Shown here piece by piece: positions 16,248-24,447 of a stretch of DNA of 60,065 nucleotides. The notes beneath the pieces were generated by a model. The model was not told where the DNA came from and made no database searches. It saw nothing but the letters and a program-made list of their open reading frames with translations. The stretch covers positions 1 to 60,065 of IMG/VR virus record IMGVR_UViG_3300037507_003668. One strand, given 5' to 3'. Numbering within the stretch: the first letter of the stretch is position 1; each line of letters begins with the position of its first letter. This DNA comes from a virus. The position numbers were made by a program, and so were the translations under genes.

Positions 16248-17428
16248 AGTTTAATAAGCGAGGGTGTAATGTCTCTTAATTCTCCATTTGTTTTTAGTTT
16301 AAATATTCCAAGCATCATTTCGGAATCTGGCTCATACCCATCCGATATGATTGTGCCAAGATTTTGTATGATGCTCATATTTTCCATAGGACTATTGGCT
16401 ATAAAATCCTTCTGTGAAAAATACAATAGCATATTGTTTTTGTTTTGCTCAATATAATCGTGATTGAATATGCGAGTTCGTAAATCTACATTAGAATTTG
16501 GCTGTTCTCTGGCTATATATCGTTCTGCCAATATAGAGTTGTCGATATAGATGTGTGTGGCATATGGCTCTATATGATAAATAAAGTTTTCATCAGTAAC
16601 ATCTGTAACTACAAATCCAATATTCAGTTTCTTTGATATGATTGGATGTTGATATTGATTATTCTGAATCCAACTCTGCCACTTTCTCATATAATATCTG
16701 GCAGAACGATTTCGCATAGCGTGAAACTTTGGATCTTGTGTTTGCTTTTCGACGCCATCTTGAAACTGCCCACCTCTACAAGTAAAATGATATACAAGAG
16801 CATCCCACGATTGTATCATTTTACATCCACTCAATATCATTCTCTGGAATATATCAGAGTCTTCATAATATGAATGCAGCGTTTCATCGTGCATACCAAT
16901 ATCTGTCAATGTCTTTTTGTATGTCAGCCACGGTGCAAATATTCCGTTGGTAATAACATCCTTGTTTTTGACATTCAAGTTATCAACATAAGCATCAAAC
17001 TCACTCTTCTTGAAATCTTCAGGATACATTCCAAAATGCTCTACTATCTTTTCTTTTCCCGCTGGATGTAATGGCGGTTCTATTCTCGTCGCAGCCACAA
17101 CCGTATCCGCCTTTAGATGCTTTATTAGATTAATATCAAATCCCTTGCCCATATACATATCAGCGTGGAACATGCACACAACATCCGAAGTAGATTGTTC
17201 TATGCAGCGATTATATCCATAAGCAATACCTTTATACTCACCTGTAGTATTTTTTGTATATTTTACTTCGGGAGCATTATACTTCAGCCATTCTTCGGTT
17301 CCATCATTGTCGGCATCTATATACACAACTATTTCATACTGAAGTATAGAGTTTTCCTTAATAGATTGTACAGAACCCTTCAAATATCTAAGGTTGTTTT
17401 TTGTTGGCAGGCAGTATGATATTTTCAT
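16244..17428 (-). CDS. Family 2 glycosyltransferase
   Basis: A 394-residue protein with a GT-A fold: SYCLPTKN strand, YEIVVYIDADNDGTEEWL, and a FHADMYMG metal-binding segment in place of DxD. A C-terminal part of about 150 residues after the catalytic domain is not recognised. It should transfer a sugar from a nucleotide donor onto a growing glycan. It sits at the downstream end of the glycan cassette, overlapping its neighbours by four bases on both sides. Confidence 0.82.
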   Translation of the reverse strand: MKISYCLPTKNNLRYLKGSVQSIKENSILQYEIVVYIDADNDGTEEWLKYNAPEVKYTKNTTGEYKGIAYGYNRCIEQSTSDVVCMFHADMYMGKGFDINLIKHLKADTVVAATRIEPPLHPAGKEKIVEHFGMYPEDFKKSEFDAYVDNLNVKNKDVITNGIFAPWLTYKKTLTDIGMHDETLHSYYEDSDIFQRMILSGCKMIQSWDALVYHFTCRGGQFQDGVEKQTQDPKFHAMRNRSARYYMRKWQSWIQNNQYQHPIISKKLNIGFVVTDVTDENFIYHIEPYATHIYIDNSILAERYIAREQPNSNVDLRTRIFNHDYIEQNKNNMLLYFSQKDFIANSPMENMSIIQNLGTIISDGYEPDSEMMLGIFKLKTNGELRDITPSLIKL

Positions 17429-17610
17429 GTTTTTCCGTGTTCTATTCCGACTATGTCAAGTAGTTGTTGTTCTTTTTCAGTCATTTCGTTGTATACTCTA
17501 TACAACTCTTTTCGTGTCTTGTTGGCAAGTAATCCATCCTTCTCGCCTTCATCAATGCAGCGTTGTAGTTTATAATACAACTCAAAATATTTTTTAGCAG
17601 CCTCTGTCAT
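17425..17610 (-). CDS. Small hypothetical protein, 61 aa, MTEAAKKY family
   Basis: A charged helical protein starting MTEAAKKYFEL. Its first codons and upstream bases are identical to those of the next gene upstream over 25 nt. It overlaps both neighbours by four bases. The rest of the two proteins is not clearly similar. No function recognised. Confidence 0.65.
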   Translation of the reverse strand: MTEAAKKYFELYYKLQRCIDEGEKDGLLANKTRKELYRVYNEMTEKEQQLLDIVGIEHGKT

Positions 17611-17611
17611 A
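17587..17611. repeat. 25-bp duplicated gene start (second copy 17880-17904)
   Basis: The 25 bases at 17587-17611 recur exactly at 17880-17904. Each copy covers the start codon and first eight codons of a small gene (MTEAAKKY). The identity extends to the third codon positions, so it is either a recent duplication or a constrained translation start signal. Confidence 0.8.
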
Positions 17612-17903
17612 ATTTTTCATTTACTATAGTTGCTTCAAATTCTTCAATATAGCACCATTCACCATCCCACCGTTCTTCTCCAACGGCATAACCAATGTTC
17701 TGTTCGCCAACATTATCTTCACATACCCGAACTCCTCTAACAAATAGACCTGCCTCCTTTATTGCCGTTTGCCATTGCTCTAATGTAATGCGATACAAAT
17801 CATTCGGCGGATTGGAATAATAATCATATACTTCGGTTCCTGCTTTGAACCAAGTATCATGTTTGGCGATCAATTTTACATATTTTTTAGCAGCCTCTGT
17901 CAT
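17607..17903 (-). CDS. Hypothetical protein, 98 aa, MTEAAKKY family
   Basis: A soluble protein starting MTEAAKKYVKL, with a probable N-terminal helix and a Trp-containing beta-rich C terminus (ERWDGEWCYIEEFEATI). It shares its first eight residues with the 61-aa gene downstream. The ATG at 17903 lies within the end of the upstream glycosyltransferase (17-nt overlap). Confidence 0.66.
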   Translation of the reverse strand: MTEAAKKYVKLIAKHDTWFKAGTEVYDYYSNPPNDLYRITLEQWQTAIKEAGLFVRGVRVCEDNVGEQNIGYAVGEERWDGEWCYIEEFEATIVNEKL

Positions 17904-18777
17904 ATAATTCTGGATTGTTATTATAGCGAGTTCGCATTTGTTCTGACACTTTTATGAAACCAACTTCATCATATGATGGCGGTTCTCCCCATAATGTCAA
18001 CCAAGTTTTAAAGTTTTTCTGTTCGCTTAACTTTTGTCTATCGGATGTACCAACCAGTTTGTCGTGCTGTCCAAGAAAATGACTACTACGTGCTCCAAAA
18101 TGCCATACAAGTGCTTTTGAAGTAACCACAAAGTCGTATCCTTTTATCTGCATCAATACATTCTGCATCATATCCTCATACGATGTAGGAGCAAATCGAG
18201 CATCGTTATTTATGAAATACTTGGTTCGCATCATATATGATACGCCTTCTACTTTTCTAAAACCAGATGGGTTTGGCGATTGTACGAAATGATCGGCCCA
18301 ATATAGAAACTCCTCTTTTAGAAAATCGTGATGATATACACCAAAACCACCATTTACGGGGGCAAACATTGTTCCAACCCTATCTTCGTTGTTGAATATG
18401 TTGGGCTCAAGACGCCAAGCACAAGCAACTAACGGTTTTTCTGTGCTTGAAACAAGATCAAGTAATGGCTTATCGTAATGGCGGCTAATATAAAAATCAC
18501 TATGAATGAGGCTAAAGTATTCTGTTTTGACTTGCTTGATTGCTTCATTTACACCTCCTCCTATACCTTTTGGGACTTGGTTATATTCTACAATGGAAGT
18601 TATGTCACCCTGATGTTTCAACCATTCTGCGGTTTCTTCATCATTTTCAACATATACCAAAATTGGTTGTTTTTTATAAAAAGCATTTTCTCGTATGGAC
18701 TCCACCGCGAGCTTGAGATATGGAAGTGAGCGAAAAGTATTAATCAGCCAAGAGAACTTTATATCATTATTATTCAT
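17887..18777 (-). CDS. Family 2 glycosyltransferase
   Basis: A 296-residue GT-A type protein: WLINTFRS strand, ILVYVENDEETAEWL, GIGGGVNEAI, and LIHSDFYIS at the place of the DxD motif. The C-terminal part contains an FAPTSYEDMM segment similar to the acceptor-side ED motif of family 2 enzymes. The likely role is sugar transfer in a surface glycan. Overlaps upstream and downstream genes. Confidence 0.8.
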   Translation of the reverse strand: MNNNDIKFSWLINTFRSLPYLKLAVESIRENAFYKKQPILVYVENDEETAEWLKHQGDITSIVEYNQVPKGIGGGVNEAIKQVKTEYFSLIHSDFYISRHYDKPLLDLVSSTEKPLVACAWRLEPNIFNNEDRVGTMFAPVNGGFGVYHHDFLKEEFLYWADHFVQSPNPSGFRKVEGVSYMMRTKYFINNDARFAPTSYEDMMQNVLMQIKGYDFVVTSKALVWHFGARSSHFLGQHDKLVGTSDRQKLSEQKNFKTWLTLWGEPPSYDEVGFIKVSEQMRTRYNNNPELYDRGC

Positions 18778-19540
18778 ATTTTTCAGCTTCTGCTCTAAGA
18801 GCCATATAATCGTTGTACATATTTGTTTTTACAAAGAAATTCTTCATTCCAGTTTCAGCAAGGCGGCAATATGTTGGAATATCCAGTCCAGCTACACCTC
18901 TTTTTACTGTAAGAGAATTGTGATGTAGAATACAGGCTCTATCAACTACACCAATCTTATATCCAAGTTTTTTAGCAGTCAGAGCAAACAGCCAATCTGG
19001 TCCCCATCCGTACATAAGGTCCGAATCTATATTTCCAACCGCTTCAATCAATCTACGAGAAATAAGAGGGCACTGAAAATCGGAATATACAACTTGTCTT
19101 ATTTCCTTAGAACATCTGCTATGCATTCCTTTCCAATGACATTGTTGATTTGGTTCTATGTTATAGAAAGATGGAGCAACAATATCATACTTTATTTCTA
19201 GACTTCCCCACTTTCCGGCGAATATCTCATCGAACATTTCTTCTCTTAGCGTTCTTACAAACTCATATGGATGAATTGTAAGGTCATTGCTAAGAAACAA
19301 TAAAGAATCATATTGCGGATTTTCTTTTACAAACTCCATCGAGGCATTCAATCCGCCTCCAAAATATACATTTGTTTCCAACTGAAATGAAGTATATTTG
19401 CTTCTACCTTCAGGTTTAGATGCGTTATCTAATACAAACAACTCATAATCGTCTCTTTCATACGGCTTTAGAGACTCATACAGCATATCTGTATAGTCTG
19501 GTAAGTTGTGATTTAGAATGATTGCGGCGGTTTTACCCAT
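18770..19540 (-). CDS. Family 2 glycosyltransferase (rhamnosyltransferase-like)
   Basis: About 256 residues. AAIILNHNLPD, LFVLDNASKPEG, ETNVYFGGGLNASM and LFLSNDLTIHP are in the order seen in family 2 rhamnosyl- and galactofuranosyl-transferases (NxG and a D-x-D-like SNDL). I use the ATG at 19540 because GGAGGA lies 7 nt upstream, the best ribosome site in the cassette. The frame extends to 19555. It overlaps the upstream membrane protein by eight bases. Confidence 0.82.
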   Translation of the reverse strand: MGKTAAIILNHNLPDYTDMLYESLKPYERDDYELFVLDNASKPEGRSKYTSFQLETNVYFGGGLNASMEFVKENPQYDSLLFLSNDLTIHPYEFVRTLREEMFDEIFAGKWGSLEIKYDIVAPSFYNIEPNQQCHWKGMHSRCSKEIRQVVYSDFQCPLISRRLIEAVGNIDSDLMYGWGPDWLFALTAKKLGYKIGVVDRACILHHNSLTVKRGVAGLDIPTYCRLAETGMKNFFVKTNMYNDYMALRAEAEKYE

Positions 19541-19958
19541 AACTGGTTCCTCCATTGAATATTTTCATTTTGATACTTTTGCCAGACATCTCGGCGGGTT
19601 CTATAAAGAACTTCTTGTCTGGTTGCGTAATGCTAAAAAACAGCTCAAGTTCTTCTTCGTCATCCGCAAACATCATAAACGATTCTTCTGTTCCACTTTC
19701 TCTGCATTTGAACAGGTTGTATTTCGTAGTTGCTACAGTAGTATATCCTTCTCTATGCTTCATTGCCTCGGATATAATCATAAATTCGGCTGCAATGATT
19801 GCTGCTACTTGTATAGTTGTTACAATATTAGTGCGCCAAGTGTCATTCAGTATAGCGTCCTTTATATAGAATAAAGACATACCCATTAGCGGCAGACCAA
19901 TGATGGAAAATATAACCATCAAATAAAAATACAAACTTTTCTTTGGTTTAGAAGTCAT
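19533..19958 (-). CDS. Small membrane protein, two transmembrane helices
   Basis: A 141-residue protein with hydrophobic segments at about residues 9-30 (SLYFYLMVIFSIIGLPLMG) and 43-62 (TNIVTTIQVAAIIAAEFMII), then a soluble acidic C-terminal domain. It may anchor glycan enzymes at the inner membrane, but this is inference. A promoter lies just upstream. Confidence 0.7.
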   Translation of the reverse strand: MTSKPKKSLYFYLMVIFSIIGLPLMGMSLFYIKDAILNDTWRTNIVTTIQVAAIIAAEFMIISEAMKHREGYTTVATTKYNLFKCRESGTEESFMMFADDEEELELFFSITQPDKKFFIEPAEMSGKSIKMKIFNGGTSYG

Positions 19959-19969
19959 ACGATATTTAA

Positions 19970-19997
19970 ATCATAGCTAATTATGCCATATTGTCAA
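19970..19997 (-). promoter_or_regulatory. Sigma70-type promoter inside the glycan cassette
   Basis: On the minus strand TTGACA (19992-19997), 16 nt, TATGAT (19970-19975), then 11 nt to the ATG at 19958. The predicted 5' leader is about 4-5 nt, too short for a ribosome site. It would drive the downstream half of the glycan cassette. Confidence 0.65.
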
Positions 19998-20006
19998 TCT
20001 ATAGTA

Positions 20007-20885
20007 TTATATGGATTTTATTATATCTATGATTTGTTGAGCACGAGTTTCTGCACGATGATGTACATTTACTTTGCTGTATATTCTTTCTGCCATAGTT
20101 TCACGAACATATTCGTTATTTAACAAATACTCTATTTTTTCAACAGCTTCTTTTGGAGTAGAATAATACATTATATCTTTACCATCTACAAATAGGTCAT
20201 ATATCCCCGTGGATGTAGATATTCTATTTGTAACTACGGCAAGTTTGCAGCCGCCCGCCTCAAATAATCTACGAGTTACTTCGTCGTATCTGGCATACTG
20301 AAACGCAACTGTGCCAGAATTATAAAATGATGTATTTTCTTGAGCAGGTATTTTTTTGTTTATGAACTTATCACCAAGCGCAGATTGAACATAATCCACA
20401 CCGGGTCTATCTCCACAAGTTGTGATACATACGTTCTTTCTGGGAATTTCTTCTTTATATTTAAATAAAAACTCATCTCCCCAGTGGTTGAGCCAATGAA
20501 CGTGTTTAAATCCCATCTCCTTATATCTTGCACAACATCTCGCGTCCGGTGTATATATCGCATCCGCTATTTTTGCTCGCTCAAATCCCTGACCAAATGT
20601 CTGTGGCTCGTCTCCCATATCAAGTATCAGTTTTGTTTTACTAATAGTCTTTAGTTTATTTAGAGAACTATCGAGAGAAGGCGATGTCCAAGGCCAAAAA
20701 ACGCTTACGAAGTCATATTTTTCTATATTTGGATACAATCTATCCAAATTACAGTTAGCGGCATCAAACTTATATACATCTACGTTATGTCCCAATCGCT
20801 TGAAGGCAAATGAAAGTCCGAGAGGACAGTTCCAATACTCCTCTGGTTGATTTTCATCTCCGTGCCACAACATTGCTATGTTCAT
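20007..20885 (-). CDS. CgeB-like glycosyltransferase
   Basis: A 292-residue protein with a GT-B-like plan: MNIAMLWHGDE at the start, DFVSVFWPW, LILDMGDEPQTF, and a C-terminal donor-domain segment FEAGGCKLAVVTNR...YSTPKEAVEKI followed by a helical RAETRAQQIIDII end. This matches the spore-maturation/CgeB-type glycosyltransferases common in surface-glycan clusters. The stop is separated from the next gene by the promoter at 19970. Confidence 0.72.
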   Translation of the reverse strand: MNIAMLWHGDENQPEEYWNCPLGLSFAFKRLGHNVDVYKFDAANCNLDRLYPNIEKYDFVSVFWPWTSPSLDSSLNKLKTISKTKLILDMGDEPQTFGQGFERAKIADAIYTPDARCCARYKEMGFKHVHWLNHWGDEFLFKYKEEIPRKNVCITTCGDRPGVDYVQSALGDKFINKKIPAQENTSFYNSGTVAFQYARYDEVTRRLFEAGGCKLAVVTNRISTSTGIYDLFVDGKDIMYYSTPKEAVEKIEYLLNNEYVRETMAERIYSKVNVHHRAETRAQQIIDIIKSI

Positions 20886-21706
20886 AGTTTTTCAAGTATC
20901 TTATCCACCGCCTGAAATATAGTGTATTTTTGACGAAATCCAAGATTTCTTATCTTTTCGCAATCCATAAAGAAGTTCGGTGCTTGAACTATTTGATGAA
21001 ACTCTGGTACATCAACGTATGTTATTTTACTTGTAGATCCGGTTTTTTTGATTGCATAATCAATGATTTCGACAAGTTTAATGCTTTCTTCTGTACCTAT
21101 GTTATATATTTCATTCAATTTTCCACTGTAAGTCACCAAGTTTATCGCAGCGCATACATCTTCAACGTGCATGAAGTTTCTGTAATTGTCACCTTTGTAT
21201 ATGCTTACTGGCTCGTTTCTGACAATGTTTCCGATAAGATATTCCAATGCGTTTTTCTTTTTTCCTGCACCAACATCTCCGCCAATTACATTACACAAAC
21301 GTAATATTCTATAATTTCTGTGGAATGTGCGGCAAAACGACTCTGTTAAGTCTTCTGCTGTTTTTTTGGTGATTGAATAAAATCCTTTGGGATTACACGG
21401 GTCTCCTTCCTTGGCTGGGCGATATTTGGTGTATCCCTCGCCATATACAAACCAGCTACTTACAAAGTTGAACGTGCCTTGAACGTTTGGCAATACATCC
21501 ATTAGCTTATTGAGATTGGTATTGATATCCTTATGAAGATCATCAAAGACATGATAATTGTGAGTTGTGCTAATAAGATACAGCACATCTTTCAAATTCT
21601 CGGACCAATTTTCGTCGCGAGGCATTATTATGCTTTTTTGCGGATATAGTTTGGCAAAATTGCTGCCAACAAATCCAGAGCCGCCGAATATTGTTAGTTC
21701 GTCCAT
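20882..21706 (-). CDS. NAD-dependent sugar epimerase/dehydratase
   Basis: A 274-residue extended SDR enzyme: cofactor loop FGGSGFVGS (GxxGxxG, residues 7-15), FNFVSSWFVYG carrying the catalytic Ser, and YSITKK with the Tyr-x-x-x-Lys pair. It should epimerise, dehydrate or reduce a nucleotide sugar. It overlaps the 3-dehydrase gene upstream by 13 bases, so the two probably act on the same sugar. The exact reaction cannot be read. Confidence 0.85.
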   Translation of the reverse strand: MDELTIFGGSGFVGSNFAKLYPQKSIIMPRDENWSENLKDVLYLISTTHNYHVFDDLHKDINTNLNKLMDVLPNVQGTFNFVSSWFVYGEGYTKYRPAKEGDPCNPKGFYSITKKTAEDLTESFCRTFHRNYRILRLCNVIGGDVGAGKKKNALEYLIGNIVRNEPVSIYKGDNYRNFMHVEDVCAAINLVTYSGKLNEIYNIGTEESIKLVEIIDYAIKKTGSTSKITYVDVPEFHQIVQAPNFFMDCEKIRNLGFRQKYTIFQAVDKILEKL

Positions 21707-23004
21707 GTTGATAATACGGTTTCAATATGATTTAGATTATCCGAAGATATTGTTGGAGCACAGCCTAAAAAGAATACAAGATCAAGAACTTTGTTTGATT
21801 CTGGATATTTCTTATAATCGTCGAGATGCTTGTATCCATTATGCACAAGCAAGTTTCCAGCAAAATAGTTTCTTGTCTGAACACCGTTCTTTTCCAAGAA
21901 CGTAACGAGCGTTTCTTTTTGCTTTTTATCTCTGCAAATAATAGGCACGCCAAAAGGAACCCAATCTGTTTCAGCAAATGTGTTTGGAAAATTCAAACCA
22001 TCGACATACTTCTTCAATGCAGATTGTATTGCGTCTTTATTAGATTGTCTTGTCTTACAGATATAATCAAGTTTCTTTAACTGCTCTAGTCCTATAGCGC
22101 CTTGGAGGTCCAGCGGTTTCAAGTTCCAGCCGATTCTATTAAACACATATTTATGATCAATGATAAGCTCTGGGAACTCTGGTAACCAGTTTGAAAATCT
22201 CTTATTACACGAACCGTTACACAACAAGTTGGCTGCTCCCACGCAATAGCAATCTCTACCCCAAGTAGCAAAACTTCTGGCCAAATCAACAATTTCCTGT
22301 ATATCCGAGGATACCATTCCACCTTCAAGTGTTGTTATTTCGTGTGCTGGATAAAAAGAACAACTGGATACTACGGCATATTCGTTCAAATATTTCCCTC
22401 GCCACTTAGAACCAAGAGAATCGCAATTATCCAACAAAAGTTTAAGGTTATGCTTTTTGGTAATAGCGAGCATTTCATCCATGTCAGGAGGATTCCCCAA
22501 TACTGGACTCAAAAATACTGCTCTGGTTTTTTCATTTATCTTTTCTTCGATCTTTACCAAATCAAAGTTCAATGTAGACCATTCAATGTCTATAAACACA
22601 GGCTTTAGATTATTGTGTACAATTGCAGATACAGTAGTTGGAAATCCTACCGCAGAAACAATGATTTCATCGCCATCTTTCCATCCAAAATACTCTTTGC
22701 ACGCAGCAATCAATAGTAAGTTGGCACTTGATCCGCTATTGCAAAAGAACGAAAACTTATTATTGATATGTCTTCCAAACTCTCGCTCAAATCTTGCACA
22801 AGTTTCTCCGGACGAAGACCATTTGCCAAAAAGCAAAGTTTCTATCGCAGCAACAAGTTCTGTTTCATCAAAGTATGGGCCAGAATAATACACTCTCTTT
22901 TTGTCTTTCGCCACAAGATTGTGGGCAAATTTGGGAACAACCCCGTGTTTTTGTTGCATGCTAGCAACAAATTCTTGTATGTCTTTAGTATAGTCTGAAT
23001 TCAT
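21694..23004 (-). CDS. E1/RfbH-type nucleotide-sugar 3-dehydrase
   Basis: A 436-residue protein of the DegT/DnrJ/EryC1 aminotransferase fold, but with the marks of the E1 (RfbH/DdhC) branch. The residue that binds PLP as Lys in aminotransferases is His221 (FYPAHEITTLEGG, 217-229). A cysteine set follows: GRDCYC (249-254) and LCNGSC (261-266), as expected for the [2Fe-2S] cluster of CDP-4-keto-6-deoxyglucose-3-dehydrase. Asp192 would pair with the PLP ring nitrogen. It would remove the C3 hydroxyl of a 4-keto-6-deoxy sugar, giving a 3,6-dideoxyhexose precursor. The partner reductase E3 is not seen in the window. GDP-linked ColD has the His but lacks the Cys set, so E1 fits better. Confidence 0.85.
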   Translation of the reverse strand: MNSDYTKDIQEFVASMQQKHGVVPKFAHNLVAKDKKRVYYSGPYFDETELVAAIETLLFGKWSSSGETCARFEREFGRHINNKFSFFCNSGSSANLLLIAACKEYFGWKDGDEIIVSAVGFPTTVSAIVHNNLKPVFIDIEWSTLNFDLVKIEEKINEKTRAVFLSPVLGNPPDMDEMLAITKKHNLKLLLDNCDSLGSKWRGKYLNEYAVVSSCSFYPAHEITTLEGGMVSSDIQEIVDLARSFATWGRDCYCVGAANLLCNGSCNKRFSNWLPEFPELIIDHKYVFNRIGWNLKPLDLQGAIGLEQLKKLDYICKTRQSNKDAIQSALKKYVDGLNFPNTFAETDWVPFGVPIICRDKKQKETLVTFLEKNGVQTRNYFAGNLLVHNGYKHLDDYKKYPESNKVLDLVFFLGCAPTISSDNLNHIETVLSTWTN

Positions 23005-23009
23005 AACTT

Positions 23010-23726
23010 TTATGGTAAAGATTTATTGTTTTCAAAGTCCGCCGGGGCGTCGCTCATATATATATGCGAAGGATACAAATCACTGTGGTGACTTTTTGGA
23101 TGAGAACTGTGGAAAGAGAATGGATTAAATTCCGGCGATTCTCCTATCCAAAATTCATAATAAAATCTGTCAAATATTTGAGGAGGTGTTCTCAACGTTC
23201 TTGCGTATTGGGATGTCGTCCACCACATATTACCAGAAAAATGAGGAGATACACGTTTGCTGCAATTTATTCCCGCACAATTATATTTACCAGAGCGGAG
23301 AATAGTAGCACAATCTTTGTATCTGGTTATATAAAAATAGTTTAGAAGATTTCTCCAATCCGTTTCTTGTGGCCGAGACTGCGTCGTTCCTTTGGTATGC
23401 ACATAAAGAATTAAAGAATCATTTGTTTTTGAAAAATCCGACGCTCCTTTTATTCCATTATATACCGTATTATATTTCTCTAGATTACCATTCGGGTTTA
23501 AAAACTCTCCAACGTTGCTGGGGGTTGTAATTTTTACAACCACCTTCGGTTTGTTTAAAATAATCTGCCGATACTCTTCTATTTCGGCGTCTCCGCCGAT
23601 TAAATACGCATAAATTTGTTCACATTCATCATACAACCCAGACTTATGCATTAATTCAAACTGTTCTGTTACAACTTCTCTCCAATTATTAATCAAATAG
23701 CAATGATAGAATACGTTAATTTTCAT
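23010..23726 (-). CDS. Glycan-cassette protein with YVHTKGT motif
   Basis: A 238-residue protein. LILYVHTKGTTQSRPQETDWR (about 105-125) resembles the H-x-K-G segment of a group of putative glycosyltransferases found in polysaccharide clusters. MWWTTSQYART also fits that group. I cannot assign a reaction. It overlaps its upstream neighbour by 11 bases and lies within the glycan cassette. Confidence 0.65.
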   Translation of the reverse strand: MKINVFYHCYLINNWREVVTEQFELMHKSGLYDECEQIYAYLIGGDAEIEEYRQIILNKPKVVVKITTPSNVGEFLNPNGNLEKYNTVYNGIKGASDFSKTNDSLILYVHTKGTTQSRPQETDWRNLLNYFYITRYKDCATILRSGKYNCAGINCSKRVSPHFSGNMWWTTSQYARTLRTPPQIFDRFYYEFWIGESPEFNPFSFHSSHPKSHHSDLYPSHIYMSDAPADFENNKSLP

Positions 23727-24447
23727 AGTTTTGTAATTTTTTAAATATATTTTCCCAATTTACGACGGGGCTCATGAAATCCGGTTCACAGTGTGTTGAA
23801 TAACCCGGTATTGGATTGATCAGAGTTTTTCCCGTTGATGTAAGTTCATAAAACTTATCAAAGTCTCTCGTTAGACCGCCCGCAACATCGCAGTACTTTA
23901 CGTGAATAGCAAAGTCCCGTTTGAATGTTTTACCCAAACAAGCATATGTGTTTGTTGTATTAGGAATCGTTTTCCAGTGAACACTTGGCGTAAGTCCTAC
24001 TTTTGACATAAGGTCTTCGTACATCTCAAAAAAATATTTATCGTTATGATCGTATAATGTTATATAGTCTACGTCAATATATTTAAATCCCTCTCTCAAT
24101 ATTTTTGGCCAACCTATATTATGTAGATAATCATCTTCAACAAAATATAAAATATCATAGTCCGAGAAGTCGGATGCTTTGACTGTATCTAATAAGTTCA
24201 AAAAGCTTTTGGCATCATTTCCACCTTGCTTTTCATATAACTTGAACTTTCCTTTATACTTGTCGTTCTCCAAGAAATGCCCACTCCCCGTCAAAGTACC
24301 GTCAAAGCATATGTTTAGTTCACAGTCTGTATCAAGCGTATTGATAAAACTGTTGAAACAACCTTCTCTAGTAAACCAGCTTGGTCTGGCCTTATTGGCT
24401 GAGTTACTGGAGAACTTACAATGTCTGGCAAATATCCTTATTTTCAT
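23716..24447 (-). CDS. Putative glycosyltransferase (GT-A-like)
   Basis: A 243-residue protein with ELNICFDGTLTG and ILYFVEDDYLHNIGW (about 100-115), where EDD is placed like the metal-binding DxD motif of GT-A enzymes. The length and position in the cassette agree. Family not identified with certainty. Overlaps both neighbours by 4-11 bases. Confidence 0.65.
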   Translation of the reverse strand: MKIRIFARHCKFSSNSANKARPSWFTREGCFNSFINTLDTDCELNICFDGTLTGSGHFLENDKYKGKFKLYEKQGGNDAKSFLNLLDTVKASDFSDYDILYFVEDDYLHNIGWPKILREGFKYIDVDYITLYDHNDKYFFEMYEDLMSKVGLTPSVHWKTIPNTTNTYACLGKTFKRDFAIHVKYCDVAGGLTRDFDKFYELTSTGKTLINPIPGYSTHCEPDFMSPVVNWENIFKKLQNYEN

